From: Gari tellinella
Lineage: Eukaryota; Mollusca; Bivalvia; Cardiida; Psammobiidae
NCBI GenBank assembly: GCA_922989275.2
Contig: OV277867.1
Coordinates: 8,060,001 to 8,124,000 of the forward strand
Reading direction: 5' to 3'
DNA: 64,000 bases
The position numbers and the translations under genes were made by a program. The notes under the pieces were generated by a model, which did not search any database, had not been told where the DNA came from, and saw nothing but the letters and a program-made list of their open reading frames with translations. Shown here piece after piece: positions 31,421-40,968 of the stretch. How positions within the stretch are numbered: position 1 is the stretch's first letter; the number at the start of each line of letters is the position of its first letter.

Positions 31421-32362
31421 CGAGGGGGGTTAAAAAGGTTTGATACTGGATCAATAAATTCACTATAATAAGTGCAAATGCATGTGTAGTATATCATTTG
31501 AAAGAACAATTCTTTGCCGATACGGTGGTGTAATGCACGATACGATCGCATTACTCAATTAGCCCCAACATAAACCTAAAAGACCCCTCCTCGAGGACAC
31601 TGGACCTTTTTTCTGTATTGTTGAGTAAATTTTCTGAACACAATTTGATACTATAATTATTATTACGGCTTTTATTTTATTTCAAATAGGTTTATGAAAT
31701 TATCTGTCAAATAAATTCAGACAATTCTGTAACCACTTCACAGTTTTAAATGTTTTGATTATATAAAACATCAAAAATAGAACTAATACTAAACACGTAC
31801 TGAAAATATCATAAAATTAGTTAATCTACTGTTATGTATAAAAGTAGTTAGTGAAATAACAAACTCATTTTTTTTTTATTAAACCAGGCTATAATTGAAG
31901 TCATTGACGTAGATTATCATGTTTTAAAAGTCAAAATATAGATATACTGGTCTAGAACATGTTCATAGCGTTCGAAAAAACATGTCCACTTTCGTCTTTA
32001 GCAAAATAAGAAATGGTATTTTTGAAAAAACGAGAATTTAGACAACTAACCCTTTTAATAGAAATAAAATTTTATTTACATTAAAATTTAGACACAAACT
32101 GATTTATATCAAAAACAAATTCGGAAATTGTTCTCTTAAAGAAGTCATTACGTCCAAAAAAATGTCCGAAACGTGCTATGTTCCAGTGCCCTCGAGTGGG
32201 GGTCATTTAGGTTCATGCTGTGACTTATCGAGTTATGTGATCTTATTGCGCATTATACCATCGTGTAGGCGAAGAATTGCTCTTTAAACTGAATCACACA
32301 TGCACTGCACTTATTATATTGAAGTTATTGATCAAGTATCAATACTTTTTGAACAACCCTCG
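31421..32362. mobile_element. Family-V element, 942 bp, ~190-bp terminal inverted repeats
   Basis: TA (31419-31420) then CGAGGGGGGTTAAAAAGG; right end CTTTTTGAACAACCCTCG then TA (32363-32364). Inner matching pairs include ATAATAAGTGCAAATGCATG, AATTCTTTGCCGATACGGTG and CCTCGAGGACACTGG, in reverse at 32178-32362. The middle (31610-32175) is AT-rich with no frame. TA target and CGAGGG ends suggest a Tc1/mariner-type non-autonomous element. Confidence 0.75.
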
Positions 32363-32479
32363 TACGATAAAACTGGATTTAGTTGAACTACGTAGGTTCA
32401 ATTTTTGGAAAAGTTTCTTTGTGTGAGAGTAGGAAATATCTACACTAAACATGTATATATTATTTTTTATTTCAAAGTC

Positions 32480-32601
32480 CAAAGGTTATAAAGAGTTTGA
32501 GTCGAGTCTGAGATTGTTGCAAAACCTCAAATCTGACTAATCAAATGCTTGAGAACGATCAAAACCTCAACCACACCGCTTTATAACCTATGATCCTTGG
32601 A
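32480..32601. repeat. Family-O foldback, shortened
   Basis: AAGGTTATAAAGAGTTTGAG ... CCGCTTTATAACCT. The left inner arm is partly deleted, so the GAGCC/GGCTC apex is missing. Confidence 0.6.
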
Positions 32602-32639
32602 TCTTGCAGTCCTGACAAATAAAACGACATAACTGCATA

Positions 32640-32800
32640 CAGTGGAGAAAACGTTAATCTTTCCAATTTGAACACAAACGTACGCAAACGCATTACACTA
32701 AAACGTAGAAAAAATACAACCTATTGACAATCCTGACCATTTGTTTTATTCTGAGTGGCAAACAGTTTGGAGCCTAATCAGACGCCGGATTAATCCAGCT
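32640..32800 (+). mobile_element. Family-A MITE, left half only
   Basis: CAGTGGAGAAAACGTTAATC to the hairpin left arm, ending at GACGCCGGATTAATCC; the break is at the palindrome apex. Confidence 0.7.
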
Positions 32801-32895
32801 TACATACTTTATTTATGTATTTTTTCTAGTATAAACACGTGCGGAAAAAGTCTATGTCATCGAGACGCATTTTCGCTCCGTCGCAAGAAAACTCT

Positions 32896-33035
32896 TACTA
32901 GCGAGGGGCCCTCTGATCAGGGTATACACTGTTTGTATCATTTTGTAAAATATTGTTAAAATCGACCCTAATTATTCAAAAATGTACTAAATTTAACAGT
33001 AAATTGGAATTGTCCATTTAAAGTTTCAGGGGTTA
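32896..33035. mobile_element. Family-D fragment
   Basis: GGGGCCCTCTGATCAGGG ... ACACTGTTTG right arm, then GGAATTGTCCATTTAAAGTT as in the complete D copy. Confidence 0.5.
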
Positions 33036-33129
33036 TCTGTTCATACAAGTCTGACTGTAAACCTATATCGGTATTCAAAGACCTTCCCTAGATTTTCAAT
33101 TGACAACACAATTATAACGAAGGTGTTAA

Positions 33130-33318
33130 CGCCTTCGCGGTCATGACGTCATCGGCTTTAGACAAATGTCGTCTGCTTTTGTGTCTCAAATATTTGATAT
33201 TTTGACTTAAGAAATGTTAATAAACCAATATTGATCAGACGCAGCGTAACGCGTCGTCAGGTCATGATCAAAACTGTTTTTAAACAACCATACTTCTCGG
33301 GGTAAGTCAGTGAAGAGG
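33130..33318 (-). mobile_element. Family-B element, eroded hairpin
   Basis: TTAA (33126-33129) then CGCCTTCGCGGTCATGACGT; right end GTCAGTGAAGAGG then TAAA. The hairpin (ATTGATCAGACGCAGCG ... GTCAGGTCATGATC) has lost its outer left arm. Confidence 0.6.
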
Positions 33319-33321
33319 TAA

Positions 33322-33466
33322 AGAGCCCTCTGATCTGAGTCTTTACTGTTTGTCATAGTACAAAACAGTAACAAAAAAGTAACAAAAACAACGCTTAAAA
33401 GTCAGAAATGGACTAGACTAAAATGGCAACTGGAATTTTCCATTTGAAGTTTCAGTAAGGAAAGAG
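33322..33466. mobile_element. Family-D fragment, intact right end
   Basis: GAGCCCTCTGATCTGAGTC to GTAAGGAAAGAG then TTAA (33467-33470). GTCAGAAATGGACTAGAC is shared with the copy at 3772. Confidence 0.6.
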
Positions 33467-33500
33467 TTAAAGCTCAGATGGCAAATGACGTCGGTTTCTT

Positions 33501-33646
33501 GGTCCAAGGTTATAACTCTTTTTAGTTTAGTCTAAAGGTGTTCCCAAGCATTTGATTGGACAGATTTGAGCCTAGGCTCAAATCTGACCAATCAAATGCG
33601 TGAGAACACACTCAGACTCAGCTCAAACACTTTATAACCTTGGACC
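33501..33646. repeat. Family-O foldback
   Basis: GGTCCAAGGTTATAA ... TTATAACCTTGGACC outside, GATTTGAGCCTAGGCTCAAATC at the apex. Confidence 0.75.
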
Positions 33647-33683
33647 CTGGCTCAAAACTGCTTGCAGTGGATATGCATGAATA

Positions 33684-33929
33684 CAGTGGAGAATCTGTTA
33701 TTCTTTACCGTTTAAACGCAAACGTACGCATACGCAAAGCACTAAAACGTAGAAAAGAACAACATTTAGACAATTCTGATAATTATTGTTAATCTTGGTG
33801 GCAAACAGTTTGGAGCCTGATCAGACGCCGGGTTACCCGGCGTCTGATCTGGCTCCAAACTGTTTGCACTGCAAATAATAGTTTTAGCGTAAACGCGTTT
33901 ATTGGGAAAGAATAACAGATTCTCCACTG
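33684..33929 (+). mobile_element. Family-A MITE, full length
   Basis: 246 bp with TA on both sides; small changes (CTTTACCG, CGCATACGC). Confidence 0.9.
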
Positions 33930-34039
33930 TATGTATGGCTTTCATAAGAAAGACTAGTCTGTCTGCTCCTCATCATGGGGCACTTATCTGGTATCACATC
34001 ATCGGGTGACTTTTAAGTTTTGTTATACATGTATATAAA

Positions 34040-34285
34040 GACGAGAAGACGTTGTTCTTTCCCAATAAACCCATTTACACTAAAACTATTATTTCCATTA
34101 CAAACAGTTTGGAGCCAGATCAGACGCCGGTTAACCCGGCGTCTGATCTAGCCCCAAACTGCTTGCCATTCAGGTTTAAATAGAACGGCAGAACGGTTGA
34201 AATGGGTGTCATTTTCTACATTTAAACGCTTTGCGTTTGAGTTTCGTTTGCATTTACACGGGAAAGAATAACGTTTTCTCCAGTG
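34040..34285 (-). mobile_element. Family-A MITE, decayed
   Basis: GAGAAGACGTTGTTC left, TTTTCTCCAGTG right. The hairpin lacks the usual mismatch: GCCAGATC pairs with GATCTAGC at that position. Confidence 0.75.
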
Positions 34286-34438
34286 TACCTCTCTATAACG
34301 ATCACTGAAAAGTTGGCTAATTGATTGTGTAAAAGTCAGATAACAGCTAGAACCAGGGTGACATTAAAACAGAAAGCTCCTAACTAGGATATCTGTGTTA
34401 CTGTCTCATTGCTTTAAGCAGCCACCTAGCACTTAATA

Positions 34439-34684
34439 CAGTGGAGAATCTGTTATTCTTTCCCAATAAACGCGTTTACGCTAAAACTATTATTTGCAGT
34501 GCAAACAGTTAGGAGCCAGATCAGACGCCGGGTTACCCGGCGTCTGATCAGGCTCCAAACTGTTTGCCACCAAGATAAATATGAATTATCAGAATTGTCA
34601 AAAAGTTGTACTTTTCTACGTTTTAGTGTTTTGCGTTTGCGTACGTTTGCGTTTAAACGGGAAAGAATAACAGATTCTCCACTG
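34439..34684 (-). mobile_element. Family-A MITE, full length
   Basis: 246 bp, TA on both sides, core GCCGGGTTACCCGGC. Confidence 0.9.
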
Positions 34685-34887
34685 TAATTCATACAATTGT
34701 GTGGTTGTAATAGAGAGGTTTTACTGTACTGTATAAAATGTGTATCATACATCTATTGGCACATGTCTTTACAGGGCTCCAGATTAAAAAAAACCAACAA
34801 CAACATTTTATTATTTCCACATTATACCCTATTAACTTTGTTCTTTAGCTACTTTAAAACACTCTGTGAACATCTAGTATCAATCCA

Positions 34888-35037
34888 GGGTTCATGTTTA
34901 CGAAGCGTTTGAGTTGAGTATTAAATCATTGTCAAGAATTTAATTGGTCAGATTTGGGCCAGGGCTCAAATCTCACAAATCAAGGGCATGAGAACGAACT
35001 CAGACTCAACTCAAACGCTTTATAAGCGCTGAGCATG
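34888..35037. repeat. Family-O foldback
   Basis: GAAGCGTTTGAGTTGAG ... CTCAACTCAAACGCTTTATA; apex GGGCCAGGGCTC is diverged. Confidence 0.65.
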
Positions 35038-35117
35038 GACTCCTACGTGAACGTGGTTTATCACATAAAACCGCTTCTTGCAGTGTAATAAATCCATTCA
35101 ATAAATAAAAGTGAAAT

Positions 35118-35465
35118 ATCAATTTTTGGGCTCCGGCTAACCTGTTGGTCCACAAGCGTTGCATGACGCGGGATACCAAATGACGTCATTTGTCATGACG
35201 TTACCGTAAACAACGTTTTGGCGGACATACATATGATATGGCGGTGAGGCTACACACTATTCAGTTGACTTAATAGGGTTTTTAAAATGTTTATGTGATG
35301 AATAGAATCTAACATTCGTTCTCACATGTCTCATTATTTATCATTTTTAATAAACCCGATGACTAAAATAAATATAATGCTCGCAAAGGCTCGCGTCATA
35401 TTATTTAGTCAACTCGTTTATAAAAATGATAATTAATGAGCAGTCATCTAAGATCCTCTATTTAA
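35118..35465 (-). mobile_element. Family-P foldback with tail, inverted
   Basis: The tail (GGGCTCCGGC, AAATGACGTCATTTG) comes first, then the palindrome (35301-35465) with CTCATTATTTATC arms and apex GCTCGCAAAGGCTCGCG. Reverse orientation relative to 11078-11440. Confidence 0.65.
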
Positions 35466-35601
35466 CCAATGCTTTTATTTTATTTAAAATGAAAAATGAA
35501 AATAAAATCTCCTAAGAACAGTTTTCTTCAATGCCATTATATTAAGGGGAATGGCTAAATCCAAGTCTGTTCCACATACCGGTACCTTTTGGAATTTACT
35601 A

Positions 35602-35850
35602 CAGTGGATAAAACGTTATTCTTTCCCAATAAACGCGTTTACGCTAAAACTATTATTTCCACTGCAAACAGTTTGGAGCCAGATCAGACGCCGGGTCACC
35701 CGGCGTCTGATCAGGCTCCAAACTGTTTGCCACTCAGATTAAAATAATTGTTCAGGAGTGTCAATAAGTTGTCTATTTTCTACGTTTTAGTGTAATGCTT
35801 TTGCGTATACGTTTGCGTTGAAACGGGAAAGAATAACATTTTCTCCACTG
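35602..35850 (-). mobile_element. Family-A MITE, full length
   Basis: CAGTGGATAAAACGTTATTC ... ACATTTTCTCCACTG. TA present on the right. Confidence 0.88.
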
Positions 35851-35984
35851 TACCAAAAACTCGGCGAATAATTTATTCGAATGACAAAAGTAAGGTATCA
35901 ACTCGACAATAACACTAACTGTTGATTAGTTTAAATGGAAGATGTTTAAGCCTGTTTAGCGAAAATATCATGAATTCTAGTGCA

Positions 35985-36077
35985 GACGATACACTTGGCG
36001 ATGAAGCGGCGTCTGATCAGGATCCAAACTGTTTGCAAATAACTATTGTACTCGAGGTAAGGCAGTGAAGGGACTAA
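35985..36077 (-). mobile_element. Family-B right half
   Basis: GCGGCGTCTGATCAGGATCC arm, AACTATTGTACTCGAGG and GGCAGTGAAGGGACTAAA. Broken at the hairpin apex. Confidence 0.5.
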
Positions 36078-36188
36078 AATGGGGGGAAATAAGGTTTTTG
36101 CTACTGTATAATGCTGATTGATTGCCAAGGTAATATGAGCACAGAGTTATTCTTGGTTACACATTAGTACTCAGATGGTATATTTGTA

Positions 36189-36434
36189 CAGTGGAGAATC
36201 TGTTATTCTTTCCCGTTTAAACGCAAACGTACGCAAACGCAAAACACTAAAACGTAGAAAAGTACAACTTTTTGACAATTCTTATAATTCATATTTATCT
36301 TGATGGCAAACAGTTTGGAGCCTGATCAGACGCCGGGTAACCCGGCGTCTGATCTGGCTCCAAACTGTTTGCACTGCAAATAATAGTTTTAGCGTAAACG
36401 CGTTTATTGGGAAAGAATAACAGATTCTCCACTG
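36189..36434 (+). mobile_element. Family-A MITE, full length
   Basis: 246 bp with TA on both sides, core GCCGGGTAACCCGGC. Confidence 0.9.
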
Positions 36435-36458
36435 TATATTTGTACCTAGTGTTATTAT

Positions 36459-36662
36459 CAGGACTGCCATAAGTTGATCTGGAAAAATCCTAAGATTTTC
36501 AAGGTTTCTATTTTTTCAAGCATGATTACTTAAAGCACGTTGAAAGTAAAGCAGAATGCGCATTATGGCGCATTCTGTTTTACTTTAAATCTGCTTTTAG
36601 TTACAATCTGCAAGGATAAAAATCCGAAGATTTCGGAAAATTCAGGAGAAATGGCAGCCCTG
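36459..36662. mobile_element. Family-R element carrying hairpin 2
   Basis: CAGGACTGCCATAAGTTG and GAGAAATGGCAGCCCTG ends, with TCCTAAGATTTT/AATCCGAAGATTT inside. Hairpin at about 36533-36599 (AAAGCAGAATGCGCATTATG). Second copy of the 3198 element. Confidence 0.7.
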
Positions 36663-36693
36663 GTATTTGAGTAGAACAAAGATTGATAAAGTC

Positions 36694-36925
36694 CAGTGGA
36701 GAATACGTCATCCTTTACAAATAAACGTGTTAACGCTTAAAGGTTTGTAGCAAAGCTTGGAGCTAAAAAAGACACCGGGTTACCCGGTGTCTGATCAGGC
36801 TGAAAACGCTTTGCTACTCAGATAACAAAAGTGAAAATGTCACAAAGTTGTAATCTTCTACATTTTAGTGCAATGCGTTTGCGTTTCGTTTGCTTAAGCG
36901 GGAAATAATAACGTTTTCTCCACTG
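36694..36925 (-). mobile_element. Family-A MITE, diverged
   Basis: CAGTGGAGAATACGTCATCC ... CGTTTTCTCCACTG. Hairpin core GACACCGGGTTACCCGGTGTC is a paired change; the outer arms are eroded. Confidence 0.75.
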
Positions 36926-36968
36926 AACAGTGGCCTCTCAATAAAACACGACGTTCTCTAAAGATATA

Positions 36969-37114
36969 CAGTGGTAAATACGCTATTCCTACCCATTTAC
37001 GCGTTTATCTATGCGTAAGAAACGCATAGTGAACGGTTAACGAACGCTTAGCGAACGGTTAACGCCTAACGATTTTAACGCGTAAAGTTGGTAGGAATAG
37101 CGTATTTACCACTG
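36969..37114. mobile_element. Family-G MITE, full length (146 bp)
   Basis: CAGTGGTAAATACGCTATTC and GAATAGCGTATTTACCACTG, TA on both sides. The interior has AACGGTTAACG/AACGCTTAGCG units. Tc1/mariner-like borders. Confidence 0.85.
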
Positions 37115-37134
37115 TACTATAATTCAACTAAGTA

Positions 37135-37380
37135 CAGTGGAGAAAACGTTATTCTTTCCCAATAAACGCGTTTACGCTACACTATTATCTGCAATGCAAA
37201 CAGTTTGGGGCCAGATCAGACGCCGGGTTACCCGGCGTCTGATCAGGCTCCAAACTGTTTGCCACCAAGATAAGCATGAATTATCAGAAGTGTCCAAAAT
37301 ATGTACTTTTCAACGTTTTAGTGCTTTGCGTTTGTGTTTCGATTGCGTTTAAACGGGAAAGAATAACGCACTCTCCCCTG
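37135..37380 (-). mobile_element. Family-A MITE, full length
   Basis: CAGTGGAGAAAACGTTATTC ... GCACTCTCCCCTG, TA on both sides; sits 20 bp after G. Confidence 0.88.
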
Positions 37381-37559
37381 TACAGCCATTACCCGTCATT
37401 AAAACAGGGCCTTCTCAGACAAAATACAGTAAAACTGTAGCACAATGGTTTCGTAGTAACAAATACGTTCTATATAGACACAAAACAATTTTACTTTTAC
37501 ATGTACCCGTCAGTAAAATTCCATTTGCTCTATAAACATATTCTATAGTAAAAACAGGG

Positions 37560-37960
37560 ATTTGGTCAGTTGTGGGTTAAGTACAGGAGCTACGGTCAAG
37601 CAACTTCACATGCCTCTGCGCCTCAATGACTGCAGCATGTTACTTTGAAATTTGATGACCTTGACCTTTGACACGTAACTCTATGACGTAGGTTACGTCT
37701 TTGCTTTCAGATCAGTTGTAGACTTGGTGCTGCAGGTAGGGTCACGTGACTTCATATAAGTATGCGTCAGATGTACTGCATATTGCATTGAAGTTTGTTT
37801 ACATAGACCTTTGACCTTGACCTCTGTGGCCAAGGTTAATATTTTTCATTAGATCAGTTATGGACTGTTTTGGCATTTAGGGTCGAGCATACAACTAGGC
37901 ACCACCAGTATTATACACGCAAATTTCTAGTTAAAGCTTTTAATTTTAACCTATTTAGGC
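37560..37960 (+). repeat. Dispersed repeat with TGACCT half-sites
   Basis: GATGACCTTGACCTTTGACA (37649) and GACCTTTGACCTTGACCTCT (37809) followed by GTGGCC. Related, in the opposite orientation, to 22480-22800. Confidence 0.5.
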
Positions 37961-37979
37961 ATAGTGTCTATTAAATGGA

Positions 37980-38055
37980 ACAGTGCCAAACAGTGTACAC
38001 CCTGATGAGAAACCACATAATGCGGCGTCTCATCAGAGTCTGTACTGTTTGCTTT
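37980..38055. repeat. Hairpin relative (D-like)
   Basis: CCAAACAGTGTACACCCTGA ... TCAGAGTCTGTACTGTTTGC with core GAAACCACATAATGCGGCGTC. No element ends seen. Confidence 0.45.
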
Positions 38056-38115
38056 TACATATCAACATTCTTTGCTGTATTGAAAAAGTACCATTGTGTA
38101 TACATGTAATATATA

Positions 38116-38307
38116 CAGGGCTCCAGATCAGGGGAGTATATCCAAAACTCAAATCTTCATTTATGTATTAAACCCTACGGTGTCACTACTCATTAGATTC
38201 GTCTCTTCGAGACGATTCTAATGAGTAGTCACATCATATGAGTTGGTGCTAAAATGAGTGATAAATGTTGTTCATGCTCAATTTACTCCCTCTTATCTGG
38301 AGCCATG
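38116..38307. mobile_element. Family-E foldback MITE, best copy
   Basis: CAGGGCTCCAGATCAGGGGA and CCCTCTTATCTGGAGCCATG. Flanked by AATATATA (38108-38115) and TATATATA (38308-38315), a possible 8-bp duplication as in hAT elements, though the sequence is low complexity. Perfect palindrome 38181-38229. Confidence 0.75.
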
Positions 38308-38408
38308 TATATATAATGAAATCTCCAGCTAGCACATATTGAGAGTTCAAAAACCATTAGAATTTAGCCCACAAACGCTCGTTATACCCGAAATGCACTC
38401 TAATATTA

Positions 38409-38641
38409 CAGTGGAGAAAACGTTATTCTTTCCCAATAAACGCGTTTACGCTAAAACTATTTTTTCCATTGCAAACAGTTTGGAGCCAGATCAGACGCGT
38501 CTGATCAAGCTCCAAACTGTTTGCCACCAAGGTAAACATGAAATATCAGAATTGTCCAAAAGTTGTTCTTTTCTACGTTTTAGCGCTTTGCGTTTGCGTA
38601 CGTTTGCGTTTAAACGGGAAAGAATAACAGATTCTCCACTG
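38409..38641 (-). mobile_element. Family-A MITE with shortened hairpin
   Basis: Ends intact. The hairpin joins CCAGATCAGACGC to GTCTGATCAAGC, losing the GCCGGGTAACCCGGC loop. Confidence 0.88.
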
Positions 38642-38731
38642 TATGCACTGAGCTGATCGAGAAGACGTTATTCTTTCCAAATAAGTGAGTTAACGCTAAA
38701 ACTATTATCAATTTTCTATTACAAACAGTTC

Positions 38732-38760
38732 GGAGGGGGGGGGGGAGGGGGGGGGGGGGG
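38732..38760. repeat. G-rich tract
   Basis: Runs of 12-13 G separated by a single A, at the hairpin position of the host A element. A G-quadruplex is possible; length may also be a sequencing artefact. Confidence 0.7.
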
Positions 38761-38776
38761 ACTAGGCGCTAGCCAC

Positions 38777-39027
38777 CAGGGGCCCGTTTTACTAAACTAC
38801 TTACGCAAATTTTTTGCGTAAGTCAAAATTTTAAATTTTAATTTATATTTTTTATTATCACTTGCTACAAACATCAAATAGCCAGATCAGAGGACTCGCT
38901 TTTAGCGCGTCCTCTGATAGACCTAGCTATTTGCTGTTTGCAAACGTTTATGATCGAAAAATAAGTGTTAAACGATTTTGACTTACGCAAAGATTTTGCG
39001 TAAGTTTTTAGTAAAACGGGCCCCTGG
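38777..39027. mobile_element. Family-M foldback element
   Basis: CAGGGGCCCGTTTTACTAAA and TTTTAGTAAAACGGGCCCCTG ends; ACTTACGCAAA pairs further in. The hairpin 38868-38943 has arms CAAATAGCCAGATCAGAGGAC and complement. It sits at the apex of the A hairpin. A near twin in the other orientation is at 39475. Confidence 0.75.
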
Positions 39028-39247
39028 TGTCTGACAAGGCTCAAAACTGTTTGCCACTCAATTTCACACGAAAATGTCTCTTTTTCTATGTTATATTGTG
39101 ATGCGTTTTCTTTCTGTTTGCATTTGAATGGAAAGGAATAACGTATTTTCCACTATTCAATGGAGAAATCATTATTCTTCTCCCCAAATTATTCGTTTGT
39201 GCTTAAGACTCAGTGTCCCTTGCAAACAGTTTTGAGCGTGATCTTAA

Positions 39248-39430
39248 CCCCTTCACTCTCAATGGCGCATAAAGGCGGATTTGCAAACAGTTTTACGAGG
39301 CGTCTGATCAAGATCCAAACTGTTTGACACTCGCATTGTGATGTTGTAAGTCATACTACATTGAATCTTACTTTTAAACGATATTGCAAACAACAAAACT
39401 GAAGAATTGGACAATGAAACGACGAAGGGG
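39248..39430 (+). mobile_element. Family-B element nested in A
   Basis: TTAA (39244-39247) then CCCCTTCACTCTCAATGGCG; right end GACGAAGGGGTAAA. The hairpin has lost its left apex: ACAGTTTTACGAGGCGTCTG. Confidence 0.65.
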
Positions 39431-39473
39431 TAAACAAAATCCTCATGGAAACTTTGGCAGTAAAAGGTGTCAC

Positions 39474-39720
39474 CTGGGGCCCGTTTTACTATACAACTTA
39501 CGCAAAATTTTTGCGTAAGTCAAAATCGATTAACTCTTATTTTTCGATCATAAACGTTTGCAAACAGCAAATAGCCAGATCAGAGGACGCGCTAAAAGCG
39601 CGTCCTCTGATCTGGCTATTTGCTGTTTGTAGCAAGTGATAATAAAAAATATAAATTAAAATTTAAATGTTTGACTTACGCAAAAATTTTGCGTAAATAG
39701 TTTAGTAAAACGGGCCCCTG
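39474..39720. mobile_element. Family-M foldback element nested in A
   Basis: CTGGGGCCCGTTTTACTATA and GTAAAACGGGCCCCTGG ends. Hairpin 39550-39628 is nearly perfect (arm CAAACAGCAAATAGCC, core GCGCTAAAAGCGC). Inverted relative to 38777. Confidence 0.75.
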
Positions 39721-40028
39721 GCGTCTGAACAGAGTACAGGCAGTTTGCCACTCAGATCAATATAAATCGTCAGAGTTTTCAGGAAGCAATATATTTCTAT
39801 ATTTTATTGCATTGTCTTTGCATTGTAGTTTTGTTTTAAACGGGAAAAAATAACTCCTTTCCACCATATAAAAACTATTTTATTCATAACTCGTTTACTC
39901 TTAAGACAAAATAAACAAAATGAACGTTTACTTAGGAAATAACACGTTATTCCCTGATATGGTCAAACTTGGCTTTTGTTCATATAGTATCTGAATGATC
40001 ATCGAGAATAAATAGTTAAAAATAGTTG

Positions 40029-40170
40029 TCTTAAGCAGAACTCCAGAAAAGGGGAGTATTTCCAAAACTAAAATCTTTATTTCTGCTTTAAACCCTATGG
40101 TGTCAACATTATAGGATTTGGTGCAAAAATGAGTGAGAAAATGATGGATTTGCTCAGGGTACTCCCTCTT
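40029..40170. mobile_element. Family-E remnant interrupted by A
   Basis: AACTCCAGAAAAGGGGAGTA to AGGGTACTCCCTCTTA, where the A copy at 40172 begins. The central palindrome is deleted. Confidence 0.55.
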
Positions 40171-40171
40171 A

Positions 40172-40434
40172 CAGTGGAGAAAACGTTATTCTTTCCCGAC
40201 AAACGCGTTTACGCTAAAACTACTCGTAGGTTTTCTTTTACAAACATTTTGGAGCCAGATCAGACGCCGGGTAACCCGGCGTCTGATCAGGCTCCAATCT
40301 GTTTGCCACCAATATAAACATGAATTATCATAATTGTCCAAAAGTTGCACTTTTCTACGTGTTTGTACTTTGCGTTTGCGTTTCGTTTGCGTTTAAACGG
40401 GAAAGAATAACGTTTTCTCCACTCTAACCACAAT
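40172..40434 (-). mobile_element. Family-A MITE in E
   Basis: CAGTGGAGAAAACGTTATTC ... CGTTTTCTCCACTC; TA only on the left flank and imperfect. Confidence 0.85.
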
Positions 40435-40458
40435 TTTAGGATCACAATCATGCTTACC

Positions 40459-40698
40459 GCGGAGAGGACGTTATTCTTTTCAGTTTCAACGCAAACGAAA
40501 CACAAACGCCTGGCAATCAAACGTAAAAATGACAATGACCAATTTTGACCATTTATTTTAATCTGACTGACAAACAGCTTGGAGCCAGACCAGACGCCGG
40601 GTTACCCGGTGTCTGATCTGGCTCTAAACGTTTTGTACCGCAAACAATAGTTTTAGCGAGAACGCGTTCATTGAAAGAGAATATCGTTTTCTCAACTG
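40459..40698 (+). mobile_element. Family-A MITE, decayed
   Basis: GCGGAGAGGACGTTATTC ... TCGTTTTCTCAACTG; hairpin arm AAACAGCTTGGAGCCAGACC. Confidence 0.65.
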
Positions 40699-40707
40699 TA
40701 GTGGCAA

Positions 40708-40918
40708 AAGTGGAGAAACAGTGGATACTTCAGACGTTTTTCTTTCCCATAAACGCGTTTGCGCTAAAACAGCATTAACCCATACAAACAGTTTTGGACC
40801 TTATATAAGACGCCAGTTACCAGGCCCAAAATTGCTCGCTACTGAAATAGTTTTTTCCTGTATTTTATTTTGCAGTGCGGTCTTGTTTATATTTAAACCG
40901 TAATGAATAACGTTAAGT
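40708..40918 (-). mobile_element. Family-A MITE, heavily decayed
   Basis: Recognisable CCCATAAACGCGTTTGCGCT and CAAACAGTTTTGGACC blocks; ends and hairpin broken. Confidence 0.45.
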
Positions 40919-40968
40919 TGCGTCTCACCAGGTAGTACACTTTTTGCAAATGTCATTTCAAGGAGATA

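Larger units (their letters stand above)
38650..39155 (-). mobile_element. Family-A MITE split by M
   Basis: GAGAAGACGTTATTCTTTCC left part and AACGTATTTTCCACTAT right part. The right arm resumes as GTGTCTGACAAGGCTC after element M. A 27-bp G-rich tract replaces the left arm apex. Confidence 0.65.
39156..39866 (-). mobile_element. Family-A MITE containing B and M insertions
   Basis: CAATGGAGAAATCATTATTC at the left and TAACTCCTTTCCACCAT at the right. The left arm ends at GAGCGTGATC (39243), the right resumes GGCGTCTGAACAG (39720). B (39248-39430) and M (39474-39719) lie between. Confidence 0.65.
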
